A DNA stretch of 64,000 nt from Limiplasma sp036645955 (GTDB taxonomy: Bacteria; Bacillota; Clostridia; Christensenellales; Aristaeellaceae). Shown in pieces: positions 7,479 to 15,669 of the stretch (within the stretch, counting starts at the first letter, position 1; every line of letters begins with the position of its first letter). The translations under genes and the position numbers were made by a program. Where the stretch lies: the NCBI GenBank assembly GCA_036645955.1, contig JAVXND010000010.1:1-64000 (forward strand). Direction: 5' to 3'. The notes beneath the pieces were generated by a model, which worked only from the letters and a program-made list of their open reading frames with translations, did no database searches and had not been told where the DNA came from.

Positions 7479-9182
7479 TTACTTGGAAGCATAGCGCCAA
7501 TGGGTTACATCAAAAACGCCATGGGTGAGTATGCGCATTGCGGGAATCACAGGCAGGCTCATAAAGCTAAGCGTCATAAAGGGATCCACACCGCTGTGTA
7601 CACCCATATCCGCCGCAATTTTCTTGCATTTTTCCATTTGCTCGTTTACGCTGTTCATATCCCAATCCGTCATCAGCCCCGCAATGGGCAGTGGAAGCTC
7701 GCCCAAAATCTGCCCATCGCACACAAGCACAATGCCGCCTTCAAGCGCCCTCACGCGCTCCGCCGCGCAGGCCATATCCGCATCGTTATCCCCCACCGCA
7801 ATCAAGTTATGGCTATCGTGCGCAACGCTGGTAGCCACTGCGCCATGCTGTAAGCCATAGCCATGCAAATAGCCCACACCCACATGCCCTGTGTGATGAT
7901 GGCGCTCCAGCACCGCAATTTTCAAAATATCCGCCTGCACATTCACAGCCTCTGCCATGCCGCCATCCGTGGTGATGATTTGCCCCTGCACCATGGCAAG
8001 CACACCCAGCGCGCCCGTTTTGCAAAAGGTGCGTTCCGTAATGGGTGCCATGTGAAAAGAGTGACGCGCCGCTTGCAAAAGCTCCTCCGATACCTTTGGC
8101 GCAGTTACCTCAGGCACTTGCCCGTCAAAAACAATTTCGCCGTCCTTCATGGTGGCCTGCACAAAGTACGCGTCATCCATGAGCACCAAATCCGCCGCAT
8201 AGCCCGCCGCAACAGCGCCGCGCCCGCGCAGGCCAAAGGCTTGCGCCGTGTTGTAGGTAGCCGCCTTGAACGCAAGAATGGGGTCTGCCCCGCGCTCCAC
8301 CGCCAAACGCACAATGCCGTCCAAGTGCCCATCGTGCAATAGCTCGGCGGGATGCTTATCATCGGTCACAAACAAGCATCGAGCGGCATAGGGTGCGCGC
8401 AGAAGCGGCAGCAAAGCGCTCATGTTCTGTGCCGCTGTGCCCTCGCGAATCATAATCCACTGCCCCTGTGCCAGCTTTTCCATGCCTTCCTCGTAGGTGG
8501 AGCATTCATGATCCGTTGCAATACCTGCGGCAATGTATGCCGTTAATTCCGCGCCGTTTAAGCAAGGGGCATGCCCATCCACGGGTTTGCCGCGATTTTC
8601 CGCCGCGACTATTTTTTGGAGCACCTGTTCGTCAGCGCCCAGCACGCCGGGATAGTTCATCATTTCAGCCAAGCCCAGCACGCGCGGATGCTGCCAAAGC
8701 GGTTCCAGCGCCTCCGCCGTCAGCGTTTCAAAGCTTTCATCCTCGCCTGTAGCGGGTACGCAGGAGGGAAGCATAACGTACACATCCACCGGCAAGCCTT
8801 CGGTTGCTTCCAGCATATAGCGTATGCCCGCTATGCCCAGCACATTCGCCATTTCGTGCGGATCGCTTACCACAGCCGTGGTGCCGTGGGGCAAAATGGC
8901 CTGTGCAAATTGAGGGGGCGTTAAAAGCGAGCTTTCCAAATGAATATGCCCGTCAATCAACCCCGGCACAACGCGCATACCGCTCACATCCCGCTCGCGG
9001 CAGCCGCTGTAGTGCCCAATGCCCGCAATATGTCCGCCCGCAATGGCAATATCGCCCTTTTCCCAGCTTTCGGTAAACACATTCAAATAGATTGCATTTT
9101 TAAGCACCAGCTCTGCCGGCTCCTCGCCCTTGGCCACCCGTATCATTTTCCGCTTGCACTCTACAGACATTGGTTTTTGCAT
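7479..9182 (-). CDS. ade: adenine deaminase
   Basis: A 567-aa amidohydrolase that converts adenine to hypoxanthine and ammonia in purine salvage. Motifs in order are PGLIDGHIHLESS (HxH metal ligands, about 75-82), PHGTTAVVSDPHE, VDGHAPCL, TDHECSTYEE, FVTDDKHPAELL and the C-terminal adenine-deaminase module (VAHDSHNLIAVGDND). Length and motif order match bacterial Ade. The start at 9182 follows AGGAGG; in-frame codons upstream fall inside a hairpin leader. It is the last gene of the minus-strand run from the secreted-protein block, but no functional link is apparent. Confidence 0.96.
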   Translation of the reverse strand: MQKPMSVECKRKMIRVAKGEEPAELVLKNAIYLNVFTESWEKGDIAIAGGHIAGIGHYSGCRERDVSGMRVVPGLIDGHIHLESSLLTPPQFAQAILPHGTTAVVSDPHEMANVLGIAGIRYMLEATEGLPVDVYVMLPSCVPATGEDESFETLTAEALEPLWQHPRVLGLAEMMNYPGVLGADEQVLQKIVAAENRGKPVDGHAPCLNGAELTAYIAAGIATDHECSTYEEGMEKLAQGQWIMIREGTAAQNMSALLPLLRAPYAARCLFVTDDKHPAELLHDGHLDGIVRLAVERGADPILAFKAATYNTAQAFGLRGRGAVAAGYAADLVLMDDAYFVQATMKDGEIVFDGQVPEVTAPKVSEELLQAARHSFHMAPITERTFCKTGALGVLAMVQGQIITTDGGMAEAVNVQADILKIAVLERHHHTGHVGVGYLHGYGLQHGAVATSVAHDSHNLIAVGDNDADMACAAERVRALEGGIVLVCDGQILGELPLPIAGLMTDWDMNSVNEQMEKCKKIAADMGVHSGVDPFMTLSFMSLPVIPAMRILTHGVFDVTHWRYASK

Positions 9183-9209
9183 GGGCTGATCCTCCTTTTG
9201 ATTTTGACG

Positions 9210-9249
9210 CAATAGAGGGCAAACTCGAATCACGAGCCGCCCTCCATTG
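9210..9249 (-). other. stem-loop in the ade 5' leader
   Basis: An 11-bp inverted repeat (CAATAGAGGGC against GCCCTCCATTG, one G-U or mismatch) with a nested CTCG/CGAG stem lies between the upstream gene and ade. There is no T-run on the minus strand, so it is not a simple terminator. Purine-riboswitch core sequences were not recognised. Confidence 0.4.
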
Positions 9250-9278
9250 TTCACATAGCTTGGTTTGCACTTCTTTGT

Positions 9279-9821
9279 TTAGATATCCTTGAAGTGCAAA
9301 TCTCCAAAGATTTCATTTGCCAAGGCGATATTTTCCTCTGTAAGCGTTTCAAAGTTTGGCTTGGAAATAAACATTTGAATAAAGTAGCCCTTATAGATGG
9401 TGAACGCAAGTGCATAATCGGATTCGCTGTTGTTCTCATCCAGCAGAAAAATCTGCGAGCCTTCCTTGGTGGTCATTTCGGTTTGGGTGGCGTTTTCATA
9501 GCCTTCGTTAAAGGTGGCAATCAACGCGTCCTTTTCCTCCTGCGACAAATCCGCCATGGAGCGGCCGTCGTGCTCTTCGCTAAAAGCAATGGACAGATAA
9601 TACTCGCAAACGCTTTCGTCATCTGTAGCGGAGATTATGTTGATGTACAGAGCATCATTGATGCGCTCCTCTTTCATTTCATAGCCTTCGGGAACCACCA
9701 CAGTCACGTCAAATGCCTCGGGCGATTGCTGAACCTTAACCTCCTCGGCCATAGCACAGGTAAAGCTCATCATGAGAACGATTGTCATGAAAACCGCAAG
9801 AAATTTTTTCATATAATTCAT
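9279..9821 (-). CDS. secreted protein of unknown function
   Basis: A 180-aa protein with an N-terminal signal peptide (charged NYMKKF start, hydrophobic core, AMA cleavage motif near residue 26). The mature part is acidic and has no recognised catalytic motif; segments such as DVTVVVPEGYEMKEER and YKGYFIQMFISKPNFE suggest a small beta-rich extracytoplasmic domain. The ATG at 9821 has GAAAGGAG upstream. It starts 18 bp after the SH3 protein stop, so the two are cotranscribed. No family assigned. Confidence 0.8.
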   Translation of the reverse strand: MNYMKKFLAVFMTIVLMMSFTCAMAEEVKVQQSPEAFDVTVVVPEGYEMKEERINDALYINIISATDDESVCEYYLSIAFSEEHDGRSMADLSQEEKDALIATFNEGYENATQTEMTTKEGSQIFLLDENNSESDYALAFTIYKGYFIQMFISKPNFETLTEENIALANEIFGDLHFKDI

Positions 9822-9838
9822 TGTACACTCCTTTCTAT

Positions 9839-10432
9839 TCATTTGGCACCATCGCCCATTTCCGTGAGGAAGGAGCGCATGATAAAGCCAACCGCTTCGG
9901 TATCTACATTACGCACCTGCGCCCAGGTAGCGTTTTGAGCAATAACCTCCAGCTTTTGCCCATCGTACATTTTATCATAAACAGCCATCGATTTTGAAGG
10001 GGCCCAGCGTAAATTTACATATCCGCCAGGGGCAGAAGGGCGAACCAGCGCATAATAGCTCACCTGTGCAAAGTTTTTGAAGCTCACAACGCCTGCATCT
10101 GTGGCGGGCGCAGCTGGCTTTGGGGTGGGCTTAGCGTTGGGCTTATGCGCCACAAGGTAGCGGCTCATGACATAGCCCATATCTCCCCTGTAATTGACAT
10201 ATGCCCAAGTGCCCTTGTTTACAAACTCGTATATGGACACCTCAGCGCCATAGGGGATGCTTGCCACACGATTATCCGCGTGCGTAATGGGCGCAGAGCG
10301 CAGATTCAGCGGTTTGCCATTGCTGGTGTACACATACATGTCATCCATATCCAGCGCCAGCGCAGAAAAAGGGAATGCCATGGTCGCAAGCAATACGACC
10401 GCAAAGAAAAAGGACCATGCTCTTTTGTTCAT
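9839..10432 (-). CDS. secreted protein with two bacterial SH3-like domains
   Basis: A 197-aa exported protein. After a signal peptide (cleavage near ALA, residue 27) there are two SH3b-type repeats. The first is about residues 33-90 (YTSNGKPLNLRSAPI to GDMGYVMSRYLV) and the second about 125-190 (PGGYVNLRWAPSKS to VGFIMRSFL), joined by a Pro/Lys/Ala linker. SH3b domains usually bind peptidoglycan peptides or act as targeting modules; there is no catalytic domain here. The start follows GGGAGG. It is cotranscribed with the downstream secreted protein. Confidence 0.85.
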   Translation of the reverse strand: MNKRAWSFFFAVVLLATMAFPFSALALDMDDMYVYTSNGKPLNLRSAPITHADNRVASIPYGAEVSIYEFVNKGTWAYVNYRGDMGYVMSRYLVAHKPNAKPTPKPAAPATDAGVVSFKNFAQVSYYALVRPSAPGGYVNLRWAPSKSMAVYDKMYDGQKLEVIAQNATWAQVRNVDTEAVGFIMRSFLTEMGDGAK

Positions 10433-10527
10433 TGAGTTAATTCCTCCCTAAATGGTAGATTATCTTTTTGGCTTAGAATTCATCCAAGCATAAAAAGTCT
10501 GTGATTTGATGATTGGGGGTGACGCAA

Positions 10528-10578
10528 GCACATTTTCACCTTTCCTGTGTACCAAAGTGTGCTTTTGGCACCCGCAGC
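10528..10578 (-). repeat. 3'-flanking repeat copy 1 of the surface-protein block
   Basis: Immediately after the TGA of the upstream gene, the minus strand carries about 50 bp (GCCAAAAGCACACTTTGG through AAAATGTGCTTGCGTCACCC) closely matching a copy at 11389-11445. AGCACA-TTT and AAAATGTGCT arms can pair around a central GGTACA. It could act as a 3' stem or a terminator lacking a long U-tract. Confidence 0.6.
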
Positions 10579-10579
10579 T

Positions 10580-11215
10580 TCATTTGCCGGCAAGCAGTGC
10601 TTCCGCCACGGCAAGGAATGTCATGTCTGGCATACCAGCGGTATCGGAAAACAGGCAGTACTGTGTTTTTGCTTGAGGCTCATACCAGTGGAGAGCAACC
10701 TCAGGGGTTTTTTGGTTGTATTCCATTTCAAATTTTGGGGGGAAGTTGGTTGGAATCGCAAAGGGGAGCTTGTCGCCCTCCTCCACATCCTCTTCGTCCA
10801 CATCTTGATCGAAATGGTAGTACAAGCCGCTCACAACGTCCTCCTGATGGTCGGCAATTTTATTCGTTGCGGCGGCGGCGGCACGGTAGTTATACTCATG
10901 CCCATCCACAGTGAAATTGATTTGAGCCAGCAGGGGTTCACCTTCTATGCTATTGTAGTTTACTTCGGCAGCCCCTTTTGGCGCATTGTGAAGCAATAGC
11001 TGCGGCAAAGCGGCGCAAAGCTCTTCAAACGTAGCAAGCTCGGTCATGGGGTTTGCAAGCGTCAAATTGAAGGAATCGGCGGTTGCCGCCGAAGTTGCAT
11101 CGTTTTTTTGTTTTGTTGCTGTGGTTACAGCATCTTGAGCCATGGCAGAGGTAGCGCCGCACAGCAGTGCCAGCAAGAGAAAACAGCCAATCAGGCGAAT
11201 GAAGCGTTTGTACAA
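10580..11215 (-). CDS. secreted protein of unknown function
   Basis: A 211-aa protein with a signal peptide (KRFIRLIGCFLLLALLCG core, AMA-QD cleavage near residue 26). The mature part has a FEELCAALPQLLLHNAP segment, a YNYRAAAAATNKIAD stretch, an acidic DQDVDEEDVEEGD run and a C-terminal YCLFSDTAGMPDMTFL block. No domain is recognised with confidence. The TTG start at 11215 is chosen because AAAGGAGG lies 8 nt upstream; the in-frame ATG at 11245 precedes that Shine-Dalgarno. A strong terminator separates it from the choice-of-anchor gene. Confidence 0.72.
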   Translation of the reverse strand: MYKRFIRLIGCFLLLALLCGATSAMAQDAVTTATKQKNDATSAATADSFNLTLANPMTELATFEELCAALPQLLLHNAPKGAAEVNYNSIEGEPLLAQINFTVDGHEYNYRAAAAATNKIADHQEDVVSGLYYHFDQDVDEEDVEEGDKLPFAIPTNFPPKFEMEYNQKTPEVALHWYEPQAKTQYCLFSDTAGMPDMTFLAVAEALLAGK

Positions 11216-11320
11216 AATGCAAGCCTCCTTTGTATTTCCAGTCATGAAACAGTCAATTTTATATTTCGACCTTGTGAAAGCATTTCCTGCTTTTCGCTTT
11301 GCTGATTTCTAAAAATGATC

Positions 11321-11367
11321 AAAAAAACGGAGCGCTAGAGCAGGTGTTCAGCCGCTGCAGCGCTCCG
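11321..11367 (-). terminator. intrinsic terminator downstream of the Cys-Pro repeat gene
   Basis: On the minus strand a CGGAGCGCT stem with its complement 22 nt apart (inner bases can extend the stem) is followed by seven T residues. It ends the DUF3048/Cys-Pro repeat transcript before the next secreted-protein gene. Confidence 0.85.
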
Positions 11368-11388
11368 CTTTCCATCCTTTGAACAGGG

Positions 11389-11445
11389 TGACAAAAGCAC
11401 ATTTTCGCCTTGTTATGTACCACCAAAATGTGTTTTTGGCATCCG
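11389..11445 (-). repeat. 3'-flanking repeat copy 2 of the surface-protein block
   Basis: Starts just after the stop of the Cys-Pro repeat gene. It is about 80 percent identical by eye to the copy at 10528-10578, sharing GCCAAAAnCACA, GGTACA and GAAAATGTGCTT...GTCACCC. Both genes also end in a similar CAAATGA stop context, so the homology includes the last codons. Confidence 0.6.
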
Positions 11446-11450
11446 TATCC

Positions 11451-13085
11451 TCATTTGCGGATGCACAGGGATTGAACCCCCACATTGCTCAAGGTAAGCA
11501 GATAGCGGTTGCAGTTTTCAATTTCAAGCGCATACGTGCCTGCGGCGCTTGCTTCAAAAGAGAAGCAGCCAGACCCGCAATGCTGCCAAACCGATAGGGT
11601 TTGCCTTGCGGCTGTGTCGTAGAGCTTCACGCGCCATTGACACTGACCGCACGCGGTAATGCATCCTGCAATCACACCGGGGGTGATGAAGGGGGCGGGA
11701 CAGGGCGGGCATGCTGGGCATACCGGGCACTCTTTCTGCGGAGGGCAAACGGGGCATGTCGGGCATGCTGGGCATACCGGGCACTCCTTCTGCGGAGGGC
11801 AAATGGGGCAGGGCGGGCATGCCGGGCATACCTTCTCCGGCGGGTAAACGGGGCATGTCGGGCACGCCGGGCATATCTTCTGCGGCGGGCAAACGGGGCA
11901 TGCTGGGCATACCGGGCATACCGGGCATTCCTTCTGCGGCGGGCACGTCGGGCATACCGGACATTCCTTCTGCGGAGGGCAGCTGGGGCAAATCGTGCTT
12001 GGCGGGCATGTCGGGCATGCTGGGCACGCCGGGCATTCCTTCTGCGGCGGGCATGCGGGGCAGCCGGGTTCGCCTTCCTCCGTACCCGCGCCTGTTACAA
12101 TGCCGCCCGCAAACGGGAACCAATGCAGCTCAAACCCGCTGCCCTGCTGCACCCAAAGCCCGCTAAGCACAGCGTTGCCATTGATGTTACCGCCTGTGGT
12201 AAAGGCATTCCACTGCGTATCAGGCGCAAAAACGCTGCCATAAATCGCCGTGGGAAAATCAAGGCGCACACTTCGCGCATTCATCAGCACAAAAATCGTA
12301 TTTTTCGCAAGTGCCTCTTCACCCCAAAGCGGTGTAGAAACGGTCATTTGCTCCCCGCTGTAAATGCGCACAATGTTCACACTGCCTTTAGGCACGTTGA
12401 GCGCAATGTTGCCCACGATGGAGCCTTCCTTGGGCCATTCCAAATCAAACAAGTTCTGCAAGGGGTTCGTGCCTGTGAGGCGGTAGCCGTAATCACTCCT
12501 GCGGGTTTCGCCTTCCGCCTTGAGCGATGCAAAAAAGTTCATCCAGCCTTCAAAGCTCTTTCGCGCATCGCTGAAAAACGCGGGCACATTCGCGCCTACC
12601 CTTGCGGCAGGGATGCGCCTTGGTACATCGTAGCTTGAAATCAAGTAATTGGTGCCCTGCTGGGCAGGCTCCCAATAGGGACTGCCATTTGCCGCGTACA
12701 GCTGTGCCAGCGTTTGCCGCTGATTTGCGCTTGCGTCGCTTCCAATTATGTAAGTGCTCTTACTGCCCACCTTGAATGCATCACGCGCCGTAAGCACGTT
12801 GCCCGTCACGGTAAGCGAATCCGCAATGTCCACGTTTCCACCCGATAAAAAGCGCACATCCGTAGCGCTGTAAGGCAAGGTCTGCTTGCCCATTCTGCCA
12901 AAGCCGATGGACATGCCGCGGTTGCTTGTTACATTCCCTTGAACCGCTACGGGGCCTTCCATATCCACAATGCTTTCCAGGTTTCCCAGAATCATCCCGT
13001 TATAGCCAACCCCCACGCCAAAGGGCTGCCCGTCAATATCCTGCCATTTCACATTTTGATAGGGCACGCCTGTAAGTTCTGCCAT
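11451..13085 (-). CDS. choice-of-anchor-A domain protein with Cys-Pro repeat, possible spore-surface protein
   Basis: A 544-aa protein. Residues about 10-325 match the choice-of-anchor-A fold seen in surface adhesins (GNLESIVDMEGPVAVQGNV, DVRFLSGGNVDIADSLTV, NIALNVPKGSVNIVRIY, GSVFAPDTQWN, GGNINGNAVL). Residues about 338-467 are a low-complexity repeat in which I count 32 cysteines, each followed by proline, in units such as CPPQKECPVCPACP. The last ~75 residues form another Cys-containing beta-rich domain. There is no signal peptide or sortase motif, which argues against Sec export and is compatible with assembly onto a spore coat or exosporium from the mother cell (inference). The ATG at 13085 has CAGGAGGGAG upstream, and that Shine-Dalgarno can be sequestered by a stem. 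Confidence 0.8.
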   Translation of the reverse strand: MAELTGVPYQNVKWQDIDGQPFGVGVGYNGMILGNLESIVDMEGPVAVQGNVTSNRGMSIGFGRMGKQTLPYSATDVRFLSGGNVDIADSLTVTGNVLTARDAFKVGSKSTYIIGSDASANQRQTLAQLYAANGSPYWEPAQQGTNYLISSYDVPRRIPAARVGANVPAFFSDARKSFEGWMNFFASLKAEGETRRSDYGYRLTGTNPLQNLFDLEWPKEGSIVGNIALNVPKGSVNIVRIYSGEQMTVSTPLWGEEALAKNTIFVLMNARSVRLDFPTAIYGSVFAPDTQWNAFTTGGNINGNAVLSGLWVQQGSGFELHWFPFAGGIVTGAGTEEGEPGCPACPPQKECPACPACPTCPPSTICPSCPPQKECPVCPTCPPQKECPVCPVCPACPVCPPQKICPACPTCPVYPPEKVCPACPPCPICPPQKECPVCPACPTCPVCPPQKECPVCPACPPCPAPFITPGVIAGCITACGQCQWRVKLYDTAARQTLSVWQHCGSGCFSFEASAAGTYALEIENCNRYLLTLSNVGVQSLCIRK

Positions 13086-13089
13086 GGTA

Positions 13090-13157
13090 CACACTCCCTC
13101 CTGTTTTAGGTGCCGAAACAGCCGTCCGCGCATCCTATGATCACAGGAGGGAATGTG
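13090..13157 (-). promoter_or_regulatory. stem-loop sequestering the Shine-Dalgarno of the Cys-Pro repeat gene
   Basis: The sequence CACACTCCCTCCTGT at 13090-13104, whose complement contains the AGGAGGG Shine-Dalgarno, is an inverted copy of ACAGGAGGGAATGTG at 13143-13157. In RNA the 15 positions pair with one G-U wobble, with a loop of about 38 nt. The upstream arm is therefore an anti-Shine-Dalgarno. It lies 27 nt after the DUF3048 stop. A T-run is absent, so translational control is more likely than termination. Confidence 0.65.
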
Positions 13158-13183
13158 TGCATCGCACTGCCTGAGCAAAAAAA

Positions 13184-14254
13184 CTATGGCTGTGGGAATT
13201 GGGCGATATAGGTTTTGCCGCGCGCCAGCTGTATTTCGTTTCCTTTGTCATCCAAAAAAACCGTGGGTTCCTCCGCAGCTTTGCGCTCCCAGCTTCCCTT
13301 GATCAGCCTCCCGCCAATGTAGCAATCCGCGCTCCCTCCGCCCACGCATTGCATCAGGGGCAGAAGATTGTTCGCCAATGCATACTCATAGCGCACATAC
13401 TGCACAATCACATTGCTAAAGCGGAGCGGTATCTGCGCCTCGGGGGCACGGTTTTCGGCGGATTCAAAGCTCAAGTAAGGCGCTTTTCCGCAATAGCGCT
13501 GGTACAGGCCGCTTGCCTCGTCATATACAAACGAACAGTCGTATTGGGGTTTTCCCCATTTTAGCTCTACAAGCTCGCCCATCTCATACCCGCTCGCATA
13601 AGGGTTTTGGTCAAAGAACAAAAAGGGATGCGGCACCGCGACCGTTTCAGCAGGAATGGAGGCGCGAAGTGCCCTTACATCCGCATTCAGATTATCGGGC
13701 GCTTTAATATCCTTCACTCGGTACATATGCTCCCTGGCTTTGGCGTTTTTGTGGAGTGAAAACACAAGACCGCGATCCCACGCACCCATTTGGGACAGCG
13801 TTCCGTACAGATCGTAGCCCTCGCGATTGGCTCCGCCTGTAAACACAAGTCCCCCCTGCCACTCCTGACAAAGCAGCGCCGCGCCCATGCGCACAGAGCG
13901 CACGGGGCCGACGTTAATCTCCCCTTGGTTTGCAAAGCAATCATTGAGCAAAAAGGTCATACGGGTTTCCCCGCTGCCCCACAGGATGCTTTCGTACACC
14001 ACATCGGCGTGCTGTGCGCCCCAAGGCGCACGCTGTCCCACGCCTGCGGCTTTGATTTTCTTGTTTCCAACCTTGACCGTATCACAAGCATGACCAACCT
14101 CAATCAACATTGGCATGTAGCGATCCTCTGCCAAGGGCAGTCCCGTCACAGGGCTTTCACCAGGGATCACAGGGTTGCGAGGTTTCTCGTTTTCCGCCGA
14201 GGCCATTCCCAACACCAGCATGCAAGCCAGCAAAGCACTTAACAGTTTTTTCAA
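13184..14254 (-). CDS. DUF3048 (YerB-family) exported protein, copy 2
   Basis: A 356-aa protein with a signal peptide (LLSALLACMLVLGMASA) and the DUF3048 domain: NPVIPGESPVTGLPL, QRAPWGAQHADVVYES, ETRMTFLLND, VGPVRSVRMGA, GGANREGYDLY and a C-terminal DUF3048_C part (NVIVQYVRYEY, GGRLIKGSWERK, GNEIQLARGKTYI). Function of the family is not established; Bacillus YerB is a membrane-attached homologue, but no lipobox Cys is at the cleavage site here (a Cys occurs inside the hydrophobic core). The start is TTG at 14254 with AGGAGG 7 nt upstream. Clearly a tandem paralogue of the next gene. Confidence 0.88.
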   Translation of the reverse strand: MKKLLSALLACMLVLGMASAENEKPRNPVIPGESPVTGLPLAEDRYMPMLIEVGHACDTVKVGNKKIKAAGVGQRAPWGAQHADVVYESILWGSGETRMTFLLNDCFANQGEINVGPVRSVRMGAALLCQEWQGGLVFTGGANREGYDLYGTLSQMGAWDRGLVFSLHKNAKAREHMYRVKDIKAPDNLNADVRALRASIPAETVAVPHPFLFFDQNPYASGYEMGELVELKWGKPQYDCSFVYDEASGLYQRYCGKAPYLSFESAENRAPEAQIPLRFSNVIVQYVRYEYALANNLLPLMQCVGGGSADCYIGGRLIKGSWERKAAEEPTVFLDDKGNEIQLARGKTYIAQFPQP

Positions 14255-14328
14255 AGGTCATCCTCCTTTTTTATGCCAAAGGCCGCCTATCGAAGCTCAT
14301 TCGAAGGGCGGCCAAGGTGATTTTTTAT

Positions 14329-15519
14329 TTATTGCACGCCCTGATAGGTGAGCAAATTTTCCGGCGGGAAGTCTACGATGAAGGTTTTGCCGCGTGTCAG
14401 CTGCAGCTCGTTGCCTTGATCGTCAAAGTAAATGGTGGGATCCTCCGTGGTTTTGCGCACCCAGTAGCCAGGAATGTAGCGGCCGCCAATGAAGATATCC
14501 GCGTTGCCCTTGCCCACGCTCTGCATGACAGGCATGATCTTGCTGTTGTTCACATACTCGTAAGGCACGCGCTGTACAATCACATTGCTAAACGACATTT
14601 GTGATTGGTTATCCGGCGAGCGGTCGTCTGCCGCGGCAAAGGTCATGTACGGCGCATCGCCGGAATAGCGCAGATAGAGGTTGTTTGCTTCGTCATAGAA
14701 GAAATGGGAAATGTATTTCTTATGGCCCCAATCCAGATTGATGCTGTAGGCAAACTCATAGCCATCCACATAGGGGCTGGAATCCGCAAACAGGAAGGGG
14801 CGGGGCTGTGCCACGGTTGTGGAAGGTATTACGGTGCGCAAGCCTGCAAGGTCGATGCTGAGATTGTCGGGGGACTTTACGCCGTCCACACGGCTTTTAT
14901 AATCCTGATAACTATTGTCCAAAAGGTTGAATACAACGCCCTTGTCGCTCGCACCCAAATCAGAGAACATAGCGGCTATGTTGTTTTCTTCACGGCGCGG
15001 GCCGCCTGCGAACACAATGCCGCCCTGCCATTCCTCACGGAGCAGCACATGGCCGATACGAGCGGAACGCACGGGGCCGGCGCTCGTGGGCATGCCATCG
15101 GCAAAGCTGTCGCTAAACAGGAAGGTGATACGGGTTTCGCCCGAGCGGTATAGGTTTCCTTCATATACCAAATCCGCATATTGGCCGCCCCAGGGCGCAC
15201 GCTCGCCAATGCCCGCAAAGGTAACCTTTTTACCGTTGACCTTAGCGGTGCCAGCGGGATTGCTGATCTGCACAAGCATGGGCAGATACAAGCCGTCATC
15301 AGCTACAGGCAAACCTGTGGTGGGGCTTTCGCCTGGAATCACAGGGTTGCGTGAAAGGTCTGTCTTGGGTTTGATTTCACGGTCAGCCACATTTTGCAGT
15401 ACCGTGCCGTCCTTGGGCATGGAATAGTTGTTTGCTTTGGGTTCCTTTTTCGCCATTGCAGGCACAGCGCCCATCACCAATAGACAGATTAACAAAACGG
15501 AAATGAACTTTTTCACCAT
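14329..15519 (-). CDS. DUF3048 (YerB-family) exported protein, copy 1
   Basis: A 396-aa paralogue of the downstream gene, with a signal peptide ending PAMA-KK, a ~35-residue N-terminal extension, then the same landmarks: NPVIPGESPTTGLPV, ERAPWGGQYADLVYEG, ETRITFLFSDSF, AGPVRSARIGH, GGPRREENNI and C-terminal VIVQRVPYEY, GNELQLTRGKTFIVDFPP. AGGAGG precedes the ATG by only 4 nt; the adjacent GTG codon (7 nt) may be the real start. First gene of a three-gene transcript with the second DUF3048 gene and the Cys-Pro repeat gene, driven by the promoter at 15593-15622. Confidence 0.88.
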   Translation of the reverse strand: MVKKFISVLLICLLVMGAVPAMAKKEPKANNYSMPKDGTVLQNVADREIKPKTDLSRNPVIPGESPTTGLPVADDGLYLPMLVQISNPAGTAKVNGKKVTFAGIGERAPWGGQYADLVYEGNLYRSGETRITFLFSDSFADGMPTSAGPVRSARIGHVLLREEWQGGIVFAGGPRREENNIAAMFSDLGASDKGVVFNLLDNSYQDYKSRVDGVKSPDNLSIDLAGLRTVIPSTTVAQPRPFLFADSSPYVDGYEFAYSINLDWGHKKYISHFFYDEANNLYLRYSGDAPYMTFAAADDRSPDNQSQMSFSNVIVQRVPYEYVNNSKIMPVMQSVGKGNADIFIGGRYIPGYWVRKTTEDPTIYFDDQGNELQLTRGKTFIVDFPPENLLTYQGVQ

Positions 15520-15592
15520 TCAACCTCCTATATGTACCGTTTCTTTGGCATTGCCAGTAGGCTTGGGCTACGTACCCAAACCATCCTTCCTC

Positions 15593-15622
15593 ATTATATC
15601 ATTGCTTTCCGTTTACTGTCAA
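15593..15622 (-). promoter_or_regulatory. promoter of the DUF3048 operon
   Basis: TTGACA at 15622-15617 and TATAAT at 15598-15593, spacer 18 bp, about 75 bp upstream of the start codon. Confidence 0.75.
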
Positions 15623-15669
15623 TGTAATAAGCCCGTAACATGTTTAACAATTTTGATGAGGTATTGCAC

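Noticed and set aside
9183..9278. Purine riboswitch in front of adenine deaminase
   Set aside because: A stem-loop is present, but the conserved purine-aptamer junction and loop sequences were not found.
11690..12070. Short direct repeats that look like a CRISPR or minisatellite array
   Set aside because: The period follows codons of the CPxCP protein and units vary without unique spacers, so it is coding repeat.
11601..12638. Long plus-strand open frame rich in Ala/Arg/Gly opposite the Cys-Pro repeat gene
   Set aside because: It is a mirror of the repetitive minus-strand codons, lacks a Shine-Dalgarno and shows no protein family.
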